This document shows, in pieces, positions 18,582 through 26,783 of a DNA stretch of 64,000 bases. The DNA is from Vibrio halioticoli NBRC 102217 (GTDB lineage Bacteria > Pseudomonadota > Gammaproteobacteria > Enterobacterales > Vibrionaceae), in contig NZ_BAUJ01000028.1 in NCBI RefSeq assembly GCF_000496695.1, positions 1 through 64,000 on the forward strand, written 5' to 3'. Under the pieces are notes generated by a model. That model did no database searches. It had not been told where the DNA came from and saw only the letters and a list, made by a program, of their open reading frames with translations. Positions within the stretch are counted from its first letter, which is position 1. Each line of letters starts with the position of its first letter. The translations under genes and the position numbers were made by a program.

Positions 18582-19046
18582 CTACTCATACACTACATGG
18601 AAACGCTCCAAGACCAATAGCATATCATCCTTAGGCGTAATATTGAGCTCTGCACATTCACCAGAAAAGAACTGCCAATGGGTTTCTCGCCAAGAAGCTA
18701 ACGAGCGATCTCCTTCTCCTTCGGCAAAGGCAAACTCAGCGGTCACTTCGTTATATCGGCATGTTTCCACTGAGTCTATTTCAACAATACAAATGGGTTG
18801 CTGTTGCCAATTAAGCACCACTTGCAGGTGTCCTACACTTGGCATTAGCTCATCATCAGAGTCATACCAAGCAGCCAAACTGCATGTCGCCGTTTTTACG
18901 CCAGTACGAATCAGTTCTGCACATACATTGGCATTCTCTTCATCGCCGCAAAAATAATCAGAGCTGAATGAGCTATATTTCTCACGCTCCAACTCCGACA
19001 ATGAACTCAGATATTGATTTAGATACTGCTGAGATTGTTCATCCAT
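18582..19046 (-). CDS. ASCH domain protein
   Basis: A 154-residue protein with ASCH-fold features: FSSDYFCGDEENANVCAELIRTGVKTATCSL in the first half (the G-K-T/S-A-T block of the domain) and GHLQVVLNWQQQPICIVEIDSVE followed by EFAFAEGEGDRSLASWRETHWQFF. The domain is a PUA-like beta barrel thought to bind RNA or nucleotides; related proteins include the YqfB amidohydrolase. Function here is unknown. It is 61 nt upstream of the methyltransferase on the same strand and preceded by a repeat copy. Confidence 0.75.
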   Translation of the reverse strand: MDEQSQQYLNQYLSSLSELEREKYSSFSSDYFCGDEENANVCAELIRTGVKTATCSLAAWYDSDDELMPSVGHLQVVLNWQQQPICIVEIDSVETCRYNEVTAEFAFAEGEGDRSLASWRETHWQFFSGECAELNITPKDDMLLVLERFHVVYE

Positions 19047-19068
19047 GAAACATTGTCCTAAATATAAA

Positions 19069-19105
19069 GGGGGTCAGTAAAGGGGGTCAGGTCTTGAAAT
19101 TTGCA
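19069..19105 (+). repeat. REP-like unit with a duplicated outer end
   Basis: A full 23-nt unit at 19083-19105 (GGGGTCAGG start on the plus strand), preceded at 19069-19076 by a second copy of its first eight bases. The unit (T)AAAGGGGGTCAG is therefore present twice in tandem. Confidence 0.85.
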
Positions 19106-19159
19106 CGTTCACCACATCACTACTTTGTATGAGTTTATATGAACGTAAAGACAACTGAT

Positions 19160-19621
19160 TTAGCTCACTTTCTTAAAGTAAGATTTACCTGTATCAGTAT
19201 CTTTAACCTCATCCGCAAACTTTTTGCAGAATGCATGACCGGCAACATTATCGCTATCAACATTTAAGGTAATAGAAAACGAGTCAATGCTGTTACGTGA
19301 TAAGCCATTTTTCAACTCAGCTAATGCTTTTTCAAGTACCGCAGTCGCATGGCCTTGTTGACGAAACTTGTGAAAAGTAGCCACTTCCACTTCTAAACTA
19401 AGATTATCTACTGCAGATTCTTTTACCGTAGCAACACAAAGCGCTTTTACGCGAGTGCCCGAGGCCATTAGTGCGTAGGTGTAACGAGTTTCCCCTTCAG
19501 GTTGATCCAAATAAACTAACATATCTGAATTCAATTCACCTTTTGCAACATCAATGCGGTTCGTGTTTAACGCTTTTTGAAACGCACTAAATGTTAATTC
19601 GGCTGTGTTTTGCTCGCTCAT
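19160..19621 (-). CDS. GNAT-family N-acetyltransferase
   Basis: A 153-residue protein with the acetyl-CoA binding signature of GNAT enzymes in EVEVATFHKFRQQGHATAVLEKALAEL (R/Q-x-x-G-x-A near residue 90) and a following strand SFSITLNVDSDNVAGHAFCKKFA. The acceptor is unknown. It is bracketed by two repeat copies in the same orientation, 54 nt from its stop and 50 nt from its start, so it looks like a separate insert. Confidence 0.7.
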   Translation of the reverse strand: MSEQNTAELTFSAFQKALNTNRIDVAKGELNSDMLVYLDQPEGETRYTYALMASGTRVKALCVATVKESAVDNLSLEVEVATFHKFRQQGHATAVLEKALAELKNGLSRNSIDSFSITLNVDSDNVAGHAFCKKFADEVKDTDTGKSYFKKVS

Positions 19622-19671
19622 TACAATTCCTTAAATACAAGAGAAACTCTATTATGCCACTTAATATATAT

Positions 19672-19766
19672 GGGGTCAGGTCTTGAAATTTGCATAATTA
19701 ATTCTCTTTAAAATTGAAGAAACATCGCATTGCTATCAGTCTATGCAAATTTCAAGACCTGACCCC
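19672..19766. repeat. REPIN: two inverted REP-like units with a 49-nt spacer
   Basis: Unit 19672-19694 and its inverse 19744-19766. The arms extend two bases further (TTGCATA / TATGCAA), giving 25-nt arms around a 45-nt AT-rich loop. Both outer ends are GGGG/CCCC. This is the classic arrangement of a REPIN. Confidence 0.85.
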
Positions 19767-19773
19767 GCGTTAT

Positions 19774-20205
19774 CTATCGATACAGGCTAAATTTTTTGGT
19801 GAACTCACGAAGCTCTTCAGTGTTGCCAAACAATGAAATACCTAAGTACTCTAAATCAGCTTCTGCTGTGTCGTTTGTGACTTGTTGCTGAATCTCTGAG
19901 CCGCCATCAATCATTGTGCTTGTGAAATCGACAAACTTGATTCCTCTAGCAAGCGCTTCTTCTCTTACCTTTCTGATTTTATTGGAATTATCAGCTTTAA
20001 GTACAATAAATGGAAAATGCGATAAGTTAGGGTGAATATTGCCGTCTTTATCATGGTAATCAACATAAGCCGTTTCGCTGGCGTCCAGACAATTTGATAA
20101 TCCGACACTGATGTGACCTAACACATTTAACGTTCGTCCTAAGTCCATTTTTTTATTTAGTACAGCGATAAATCTACGGCTATTTTCTTCTACAAAATCT
20201 GACAT
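19774..20205 (-). CDS. DUF2000 family protein
   Basis: A 143-residue protein. FIAVLNKKMDLGRTLNVLGHISVGLSN at residues 12-38 is the DUF2000 signature (lysine-rich strand, G-x-x-x-N-x-x-x-H), and FPFIVLKADNSNKIRKVREEALARGIKFVDFTSTM continues the fold. Structures of this family have a peptidyl-tRNA-hydrolase-like fold, but function is unknown. The stop lies seven bases from the outer end of a REPIN. Family assignment is from memory of the motif. Confidence 0.65.
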   Translation of the reverse strand: MSDFVEENSRRFIAVLNKKMDLGRTLNVLGHISVGLSNCLDASETAYVDYHDKDGNIHPNLSHFPFIVLKADNSNKIRKVREEALARGIKFVDFTSTMIDGGSEIQQQVTNDTAEADLEYLGISLFGNTEELREFTKKFSLYR

Positions 20206-20336
20206 TGTGTTCCTTTTACCTTTGTTCTGACTACCTTTCTAGGCAGCTTATTTCTTAAAGAGAATATTCTAACTATTTGATAGATATACATTTAACTTAA
20301 CTTTCTCAGCATCTATAGCAATAAGTTTTGAAACGC

Positions 20337-20359
20337 TGCAAATTTCAAGACCTGACCCC
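20337..20359 (-). repeat. REP-like unit
   Basis: Single full 23-nt unit in inverse orientation (TGCAAATTTC...CCCC on the plus strand). It ends three bases before the stop codon of the DNA methyltransferase. A weak left arm (TTTTGAAACGC) just upstream may be the decayed partner. Confidence 0.85.
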
Positions 20360-20362
20360 GCT

Positions 20363-21013
20363 CTATCGGTGGTTGAAGTGGTGGTGGGCAGAGTCGGAGA
20401 TGTCGCAACCTAGGTATTGTCTTGAGAGGTTGTTGGCTGCGATTAGGGTTGCGCCGGAGCCGAAAAAGGCATCCGCGACGACTTCGTTTTCTGATGAGCT
20501 TTGTTTGATCAGAACTTCTAGTAGTTCGACCGGTTTTTCAGTTGGATAACCTCGCCACACGCGTTTGTGTTGTAACACATCCGGGATGCTTAAATCGTTA
20601 AGTTTTCGTTTTCCTTTTTCGAAAAATAGAATAAATTCATAGCGTGCGCGATAGTGATAACCCATGCCAATAGCACATTTGTCCCACACTATTGGCTTCC
20701 AAAATTTAAAGCCTAATTGTTCTGCGATGGGTTTAACGATGAACATGGTTTCTTGGTCGCAGAACAAATAGAAATGCGAGTTTTTCTTTAAGACGCGATA
20801 GATTTGCGTAAACAATTCTGCAAAACGCGTATTTGGAAAAATACCAAACCACTGATTACTGGACGATTTGCTTTCTTTCAGCCGTGTTGTGGTGCCAATT
20901 TTTCGATGTTTTTCCAAAGACTCATAAGGTGGATCTGTGATAAAAAGATCGACGCTGGCATCTGGCAAAGTCTTCAACCACTCTACGGCATCCATTTGAT
21001 AAATTTGAGACAT
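20363..21013 (-). CDS. DNA adenine/cytosine-N4 methyltransferase, beta class
   Basis: A 216-residue site-specific DNA methyltransferase. The catalytic motif DPPY is at residues 27-30 in VDLFITDPPYESLEKH, and the SAM-binding motif VADAFFGSGATLIAAN comes near residue 187, the order of beta-class amino-methyltransferases. TEKPVELLEVLI precedes the SAM motif as in M.HinfI-like enzymes. No restriction enzyme gene is adjacent, so it appears solitary; recognition sequence unknown. The gene's 3' end abuts a REP-like unit. Confidence 0.85.
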   Translation of the reverse strand: MSQIYQMDAVEWLKTLPDASVDLFITDPPYESLEKHRKIGTTTRLKESKSSSNQWFGIFPNTRFAELFTQIYRVLKKNSHFYLFCDQETMFIVKPIAEQLGFKFWKPIVWDKCAIGMGYHYRARYEFILFFEKGKRKLNDLSIPDVLQHKRVWRGYPTEKPVELLEVLIKQSSSENEVVADAFFGSGATLIAANNLSRQYLGCDISDSAHHHFNHR

Positions 21014-21148
21014 GAAACCGTCCTAAAAGCTAAAGCGAATACGCTAGCATAATCCTCACTTTTGATGAGGTCTAACAATAAAGGCTCTTTTTTATCAACT
21101 CACTAGGATGCTGACTAAAATGCCAAACTGTCTTTTAACAATGTGCTT

Positions 21149-22324
21149 CTATAAACGCACTTTTATCAAACCTAATGAATCATCTATTTCATCTATCTCA
21201 TTTTGGGCTTTACTGCTTTCTTGCCACCAGTAGTGGGTGGAAATAGGTTGTGAAAAATCAACAGATTGACCAATAAAAGGAGTCACTAATTCAATACTGG
21301 TCTTTTGCGCCTCACCGATAAGATCATTCACAGGCTCGTCCCATTGGTGCATAAATAACTCATAAGTAGACCAATGCACAGGGAAAAGTTTATCGCCTTG
21401 CACATCTAAATGGGCCTGCATGGTATGTGAGGCTTGCATGTGCCCCCATGCCTCTACTGGAAAGCGTTTGCCACCTTTTACGTTTGCGGCAACTTCCATA
21501 AATGTTAGGTCAAATGGGCCTAACTTGTCGCCAATGGCTTTGAAGTGCGCACCATAAGCGGTATCACCACTGTAAAATACACTGCCTGACTCTGCTTTAA
21601 TAACCCAAGACGCCCATAACGTTTTATTGCCATCAAATAAGCCTCTTGCCGAGTTATGATTTGCAGGTGTGGCCGTTATCTGTACGCCATTTAATACCTG
21701 ATCTTCCCACCAATCAAATTCTTGAATACTGTCAGGATTAATCCCCCACTTTTCTAGATAACGTCCCACTCCAAGTGGCACATAAAACATTACGTTTTTG
21801 CTTGCGTAATATCTGGCCGTTGACTCTTCCAAATGATCATAGTGATTATGAGAAATCAAAATCACATCCGGCAGTGGCAATGCTTCTTTGCTAACAGGCG
21901 CTGCAACATTGCGCTTAAAAAGCCGAGATGAAAAACGTGGGGCTGCGTATTCAAACACGGGATCGATTAAGATCCGCTGCTTGTCCACTTCAATAAACAG
22001 CGATGAATGCCCTAACCATGTCACGCGTAATGCTTGGCTTCGGCTTTGCAATTTATTGGTGTCTACGACTTGGTATGGCAAAGCATGTTTAGGTTTATAT
22101 TGACTGCGGGTGCTGAAAAACTTCCACAATAAACCGAAGAAACTATCGTCTGTTTCCACTGAAGGTATGTTCGATTTTACTCGGCCATTCATAAATTGCG
22201 GCGAGTGTTCGATGCGGGTTTGACGTATTTGTTCGCTTTGTATGCGTCGTGCTCGCTTATCATCTAGCGTCAATCGAATGCTTTTAAAAATAGTATTCAA
22301 TGATGAAATTAATTTTGAATTCAT
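21149..22324 (-). CDS. Metallo-beta-lactamase fold hydrolase (NAPE-PLD/UlaG-like)
   Basis: A 391-residue MBL-fold enzyme. The zinc motif HxHxDH appears as ISHNHYDHLEES near residue 165; other ligand blocks are TPANHNSARG, VFYSGDTAYG and LFPVHWSTYELF near the end. The arrangement resembles N-acyl-phosphatidylethanolamine phospholipase-D-like and UlaG-like hydrolases. I start at ATG 22324, which has GAGG seven bases upstream; the longer frame would begin inside the operator palindrome. It is divergent from a TetR gene with a perfect 18-nt inverted repeat between them, so the TetR protein probably controls it. Confidence 0.85.
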   Translation of the reverse strand: MNSKLISSLNTIFKSIRLTLDDKRARRIQSEQIRQTRIEHSPQFMNGRVKSNIPSVETDDSFFGLLWKFFSTRSQYKPKHALPYQVVDTNKLQSRSQALRVTWLGHSSLFIEVDKQRILIDPVFEYAAPRFSSRLFKRNVAAPVSKEALPLPDVILISHNHYDHLEESTARYYASKNVMFYVPLGVGRYLEKWGINPDSIQEFDWWEDQVLNGVQITATPANHNSARGLFDGNKTLWASWVIKAESGSVFYSGDTAYGAHFKAIGDKLGPFDLTFMEVAANVKGGKRFPVEAWGHMQASHTMQAHLDVQGDKLFPVHWSTYELFMHQWDEPVNDLIGEAQKTSIELVTPFIGQSVDFSQPISTHYWWQESSKAQNEIDEIDDSLGLIKVRL

Positions 22325-22373
22325 TAAGCTAGCCTCAAAAGTAAACAGTGGTGTATACTTTAAGCATACCCTT

Positions 22374-22415
22374 GAAAGCAGAAAAGTAAACATTATCGTT
22401 TACTTTTCTGCTTTC
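22374..22415. promoter_or_regulatory. Probable TetR-family operator
   Basis: Perfect inverted repeat with 18-nt arms (22374-22391 and 22398-22415) around ATTATC, centred on GTAAAC / GTTTAC. A third half-site AAAAGTAAAC lies at 22337-22346, just before the MBL gene's ribosome site. It sits between divergent genes. Confidence 0.8.
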
Positions 22416-22440
22416 GCTCTCTCTGAAAGGAGCCGCTGTT

Positions 22441-23049
22441 ATGGCTAAACTTGCTGAAATTAAACAAGAAAATATTATCTGTGCCGCTATCGAAATTTTT
22501 TCTGAAAAAGGGTTAGATCAAGCAAGTATGGAAGCGATTGCAAAAAAAGCAGCCGTATCAAAACGTACCCTTTACAAATATTACCCAACCAAAGAAAGCT
22601 TATTTTCTGTCATCATTGAGCGACTATTATCAAGCATTACAGTGCTCAGTGATATTGCCTTTGAGCAAAATAAATCACTCACCGAGCAGCTAACCTGCAT
22701 TGCAGAAAAAGAAGTCGAACTGCTTCGCTCAGCCCCCTTTATCGCCCTAACTCGCATGGTTATGCGCGAATGTATGGGTTCAAAAGCACTGGCGAATGTA
22801 TTGATGGAGAAGCTTGAATCTCTTGAAAGCGCCTATGGAATGACACAATGGATTGAGCAAGGCATTAACGCTAAGCAATTGAAGGTAGAGCATCCTGCCA
22901 TTGCTTCAGAGCAGTTTATTGCCAGTTTAAAATCAATCATTTTTTGGCCGCAATTAATGGCACATACTCCGCCACCAGATGTAGCTACGCAGCGCATTGT
23001 GATTAACTGTGCCGTGCAGCAGTTTGTGGCGGCCTACCAGATAAAATAA
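22441..23049 (+). CDS. TetR/AcrR family transcriptional regulator
   Basis: A 202-residue repressor. The N-terminal helix-turn-helix is AAIEIFSEKGLDQASMEAIAKKAAVSKRTLYKYYPTKESLF, near-consensus for TetR; the C-terminal ligand domain is divergent. AAGGAG precedes the ATG. It is divergent from the MBL-fold hydrolase with a long palindrome between them. The ligand is unknown. Confidence 0.9.
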   Translation: MAKLAEIKQENIICAAIEIFSEKGLDQASMEAIAKKAAVSKRTLYKYYPTKESLFSVIIERLLSSITVLSDIAFEQNKSLTEQLTCIAEKEVELLRSAPFIALTRMVMRECMGSKALANVLMEKLESLESAYGMTQWIEQGINAKQLKVEHPAIASEQFIASLKSIIFWPQLMAHTPPPDVATQRIVINCAVQQFVAAYQIK

Positions 23050-23204
23050 TCGGTTTATCTAGTGCCATTGTGCTAGAAAAGGCAGAGAACATGTCGAACT
23101 CTCACTGCAAAATCACTATCGACAGAACTCTACCCCATACAATACATCATTGATGCTTATCCAGCTTTGAGCACTTTAAAAACGAGCGCTTTAAAAACGG
23201 ACGA

Positions 23205-23672
23205 TTAATCCACAAATTCGTCCGTTTTCACTAACTTTGCCAGTAAGTCTGTCAACTGCTTAGATTCTTGCGCGGTGAGACTTTGTTGAAACTGCGCCGA
23301 AACGCTATCCACAATTGGCGCACATTCAACGACCGTTTGTTGCCCAAGTGGCGTCAGAGCCAATAGCTTCACTTTTTTGTTTGTTTCACTTTTGCTGGCT
23401 ACGACTAACTCAAGCTTTATCGCATTATCCACTAAACGCTTTGTCACCGAGCGATGGCGTAACAACAAATCAGATAACTCTTGTTGTGTGAGCATGCCAT
23501 TGGTGCTCAATACTTTAAGCGCCCCATACATTTCTAACGAGATATGCGATGCACTAGAGAGCTCAACCGCAATTTTTGAACGAAACTGTTTATAAGCAAA
23601 CCCCATTAAAAACAATGGGTTTGAATCTAATTTATCAATGCCCGTGATTGACAAGGCTGTTTGATTTTCCAT
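23205..23672 (-). CDS. MarR family transcriptional regulator
   Basis: A 155-residue regulator with the winged-helix core LEMYGALKVLSTNGMLTQQELSDLLLRHRSVTKRLVDNAIKLELV and the wing SKSETNKKVKLLALTPLGQQ. It is the last gene of a three-gene minus-strand unit after a HlyD-type protein and a DUF2955 membrane protein, and its start overlaps the end of the membrane-protein gene by 38 bases. It probably represses this operon through sites upstream of hlyD (inference). Confidence 0.88.
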   Translation of the reverse strand: MENQTALSITGIDKLDSNPLFLMGFAYKQFRSKIAVELSSASHISLEMYGALKVLSTNGMLTQQELSDLLLRHRSVTKRLVDNAIKLELVVASKSETNKKVKLLALTPLGQQTVVECAPIVDSVSAQFQQSLTAQESKQLTDLLAKLVKTDEFVD

Positions 23673-24648
23673 ATATAATTCCTTGGCTGACGACTAACAA
23701 TGCCAACACCATCAGCATTAATTCACCTCGAAAATAGGTGTCTTGCAAACCTAAATCCGTCGCTGATACATAAAGTTGTAAGGGTAACATAGTTCCCAGC
23801 ATAGCTTCAGTATGTAACGCTTTAACCCCTGCTCTACTGCCGCTAATCCATACTGCAATCAACAGTACGAGCAGTGTCAAACCTATGATATAGACAAGGT
23901 TATGAACGTGCTCCCCAGCTAATAGCGCCACAAATACCATCGCCAAAGCACATCCACCAACGTGGGCATGCAAACAGGTTTTTACGATCATTTGATAAAT
24001 GGCTTTTTCGCTTTGGGCTGCGGCAATGATCACCGGCATCATACAAAATGTGGCAGCAATTAAGTTAACCATCATTAAAAATGCTAAACCTAATCCCAAC
24101 ATAACAACATAGATAAGACGCTGCTGATAGGTCACTTTTTTTGCCTGCATAGGCGGTGGTGAACTGGCTTTTGGCGGTGACATAAAGAGCATGACAAAAC
24201 GCACCACCACTATGGTGGTCACCATGCTAACGGCAATATCACGCACCCAGTGTGTCATAGGTATCGGTGCGTGCTGAGCAAACACAATCACTAAAAACCA
24301 GTTCAATAGCGGTATATAAATTTGCCCCAATTTAGCGGGAGTATCAGCCCAGCGTCTTGCACAATCAAACACCCACAAACTGATTCCCCAAACCACAAAT
24401 GGATGTGAGCCAAACAGTTGATCCACCAATAATGCAACGCATGCTACGAGTAAGATGGGCAAGAATGCTTTTAATATCCCTTGCATAGAATAATCGTTAA
24501 GTTTGGTTGCTGCCATGACGGGATATAACGCCAGATAAGCCGCTATATCCAGTTGTAGCCATAATTGCGAAAGCATTCCTAGTGACACAATGGAAACCAT
24601 CCATATCACTTCAGACCACTTAATATCACCACGTATAATATTACTCAT
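23635..24648 (-). CDS. DUF2955/FUSC-type inner-membrane efflux protein
   Basis: A 337-residue protein with about ten hydrophobic segments in two sets separated by a polar linker (SPPKASSPPPMQAKK near residue 160). Such proteins pair with HlyD-type periplasmic adaptors, like AaeB/YhcP with AaeA, to export aromatic acids or other toxic small molecules. The upstream gene codes for such an adaptor and the downstream gene for a MarR regulator, so an inducible efflux operon is likely. Family name by resemblance. Confidence 0.72.
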   Translation of the reverse strand: MSNIIRGDIKWSEVIWMVSIVSLGMLSQLWLQLDIAAYLALYPVMAATKLNDYSMQGILKAFLPILLVACVALLVDQLFGSHPFVVWGISLWVFDCARRWADTPAKLGQIYIPLLNWFLVIVFAQHAPIPMTHWVRDIAVSMVTTIVVVRFVMLFMSPPKASSPPPMQAKKVTYQQRLIYVVMLGLGLAFLMMVNLIAATFCMMPVIIAAAQSEKAIYQMIVKTCLHAHVGGCALAMVFVALLAGEHVHNLVYIIGLTLLVLLIAVWISGSRAGVKALHTEAMLGTMLPLQLYVSATDLGLQDTYFRGELMLMVLALLVVSQGIIYGKSNSLVNHGH

Positions 24649-24677
24649 TTCTGCCCCCCGTTCTTACATTCGTTGTC

Positions 24678-25730
24678 TTACACTAGGTATCGCAGATGAG
24701 CTAAAAATCCCATCCAAGTGCTGCCTAGGCAATCCCAAGTTGATGTGTTAGAAACCACCATCACACTCACTTTTGAACCAGAGAACAGTGCCGAACTGTC
24801 TAAATCAGAGAGGGAAACTTGAGTACGCACTTTTTGTTGATCGCGAATCCAGTGATCATCATTGACTACGCGCGCTAATCCGTTGTTGTCACTGCTTGCA
24901 TCATGTATTGCAAGTTCCTTACCTTGAATTTCACCTCTATGAACCTCACCCGGTAGAGCATCAAACACTAAACGTACATCTGTACCTTTGGTTAATTTTG
25001 CTAAACCTTTTTCATTAAAGTCGGCATTTACCCACGCGTGATTTCTGTCCACTAAGAACAACACTGGTGTCCCCGCGTTCACATACGTCCCCGAATTTAA
25101 ATTCAAGTTACTGATCACGCCATCTACTGGCGCTAAGAGTGTGGTCTTTTTAAGATCTAACTTTGCTAATTCAACACGAGCGCGAGCAACGGCCAATGCT
25201 CCGTTATCACTGCTTTGTACCAACTCAGCTTTAATTTGCGCCACTTGTGCGCGCGCCGATTCCACCGCTTGTTGATGCACGACTAAACTGGCATGACTAT
25301 CGTCATACGCTTCTTGGCTAATTAGCTTGCGAGCAATTAATCGATCATTACGCTTTATTTTACGCTGTGCATTGCTCGCCTCTTGCTGACGCTGACGAAG
25401 CGCAGCTAATGCACTGTTTAGATGCTGTTTGTTGGCTTGATAGGTTTGTTCAGCCTCTACTAAATTGGCTTGAGCCTGTGTCAACGCGAGTTGGTAACGA
25501 GCTGAATCTAAACGAACCAGCAAGTCCCCTTTCTTCACTTTCTGTCCATTCTCAACCGCTAATTCAATCACGGGAGCAGACACTTCTGCCGCAATGCGAC
25601 TGGTCGGGATATGTAATTGAGCTTGGGTGGTAAATGGAGCAACGTTGTCACTCACCACCAAAAACACAGCAAAAACTGCACTTAAACCAAGCACAAGATA
25701 CAAGGCCCATTGATACGCTTTATTCATCAT
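24678..25730 (-). CDS. HlyD/EmrA family periplasmic adaptor
   Basis: A 350-residue membrane-fusion protein: one N-terminal membrane anchor (LYLVLGLSAVFAVFLVV), a first half-lipoyl stretch (APVIELAVENGQKVKKGDLLVRLD), a coiled-coil hairpin from about residue 75 to 185, and the second lipoyl half (LLAPVDGVISNLNLNSGTYVNAGTPVLFLVD). The beta-barrel part follows. It heads the operon with the DUF2955 membrane protein 29 nt downstream. Its ribosome site lies within a direct repeat that may be a MarR operator. Confidence 0.88.
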   Translation of the reverse strand: MMNKAYQWALYLVLGLSAVFAVFLVVSDNVAPFTTQAQLHIPTSRIAAEVSAPVIELAVENGQKVKKGDLLVRLDSARYQLALTQAQANLVEAEQTYQANKQHLNSALAALRQRQQEASNAQRKIKRNDRLIARKLISQEAYDDSHASLVVHQQAVESARAQVAQIKAELVQSSDNGALAVARARVELAKLDLKKTTLLAPVDGVISNLNLNSGTYVNAGTPVLFLVDRNHAWVNADFNEKGLAKLTKGTDVRLVFDALPGEVHRGEIQGKELAIHDASSDNNGLARVVNDDHWIRDQQKVRTQVSLSDLDSSALFSGSKVSVMVVSNTSTWDCLGSTWMGFLAHLRYLV

Positions 25731-25733
25731 AAT

Positions 25734-25792
25734 GTTTCACCTGCAACAATATTTGAGGTAATACTAACCTCATTTTGTTTCATGTGCAACAA
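25734..25792 (-). promoter_or_regulatory. Probable MarR operator region of the hlyD operon
   Basis: Two near-identical 16-mers, GTTTCACCTGCAACAA (25734-25749) and GTTTCATGTGCAACAA (25777-25792), flank an inverted repeat TGAGGT-N7-ACCTCA (25754-25772). The first copy overlaps the hlyD ribosome site. This layout fits autoregulation by the MarR gene at the operon's end (inference). Confidence 0.55.
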
Positions 25793-25979
25793 AAATTTAT
25801 TTTATACTGAGAAATAAACTTCTATCGCAGTCACATACCTTGTCAACAAACACGTCTCACGTCATATAAATGCTTTTTCGTCACTTGTATTCTCTAGATC
25901 AGCCCCTAGCAATAGTTTATGTTTAAAACATCAACCATTGCGGTATGAATAGCAGTCAATTCTTTATCCCGGAGGCACT

Positions 25980-26243
25980 ATGAATAATGGAACACCACAG
26001 GACTATAGCGACGATTTATATCTTGTTTACTTTGAGGTCGCTCACGCGCAAGAGACGTCACAAGACGCAACTCTGGATGTACTGACATCGTTTTTGAATG
26101 ACAAAAGCGCCGATCAGATAGTGCATCTTGAGCACGGTTATCAAATGGCAATGCCGATGCAAACGATCCCTGATGTTGTAAGGCATCTCACTGAGAAGAA
26201 TATCGCGGTGTATCAGGTTAGGCGTGGTAAGAGGGTTGAGTGA
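25980..26243 (+). CDS. Small hypothetical protein
   Basis: An 87-residue acidic soluble protein of no family I recognise. CCGGAGG just before the ATG is a very good ribosome site, which supports its being real. It contains no signal peptide, membrane segment or cysteine. It stands alone on the plus strand between the efflux operon and a repeat copy. Confidence 0.6.
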   Translation: MNNGTPQDYSDDLYLVYFEVAHAQETSQDATLDVLTSFLNDKSADQIVHLEHGYQMAMPMQTIPDVVRHLTEKNIAVYQVRRGKRVE

Positions 26244-26299
26244 GTTTGGTTAGTAAAGTTCATTAAGCGTAATGCTTTAAATGTGCGCGGATTAATATG

Positions 26300-26355
26300 T
26301 GCAGGTATAAACGATTAAACATCATCTATACCTGCAAATTTCAAGACCTGACCCC
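26300..26355 (-). repeat. REP-like unit fused to a 10-bp-arm hairpin
   Basis: Full 23-nt unit at 26333-26355 in inverse orientation. Its TGCA end is also the right arm of a separate inverted repeat TGCAGGTATA / TATACCTGCA (26300-26309 and 26327-26336). Confidence 0.8.
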
Positions 26356-26588
26356 GCACGTTCTTAGAATCATGGACGCCAGAAGATGGATAGTTCCATG
26401 TGGATGTTACGCTAGATGATGGCGCAATATTCGATGTTGAAGTTAGTGAAAAAGGTTCGGTTAGAAATTCAAGCACACCTTACCCAGTTAATGAGTACCA
26501 TGTAGAAATCCCTAAGTCGTCCATCTCAAGTAAAGAACGAATTGAGTTAGGTAATGGAAATTACGATGTTAAGTCCAAGCTTAAGTGA
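26356..26588 (+). pseudogene. Truncated gene remnant with an in-frame amber stop
   Basis: Starting just after the repeat, one frame reads TFLESWTPEDG, then TAG at 26391-26393, then FHVDVTLDDGAIFDVEVSE and on to a stop at 26588. The context suggests a Trp codon (TGG) became TAG. No start codon is available upstream because the repeat abuts, so both the 5' loss and the stop point to a dead gene. The alternating beta-like sequence (VDVTLDDGAIFDVEV) resembles PepSY-type small domains, but I cannot name the family. Confidence 0.55.
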
Positions 26589-26783
26589 TCAAAGGGGAAT
26601 GTCATTGAGCATTTTCGGTACAGTGGTTTGTTTATGGGAATAAATTGCAATACACACTGCTCAATTAAGCATAAGGAAAGAGCGATCACAACCTTGTGAT
26701 TCTCGGTCTAACAAACAACTTTGGTATCAACAACTGCTTTAGCCCAATAAAAAAATCCAAGTCATACTGAGTTCCACCCACAA

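Noticed and set aside
23160..23205. Direct repeat CTTTAAAAACG twice before the MarR stop
   Set aside because: Short, low complexity and downstream of both genes; no reason to see a function.
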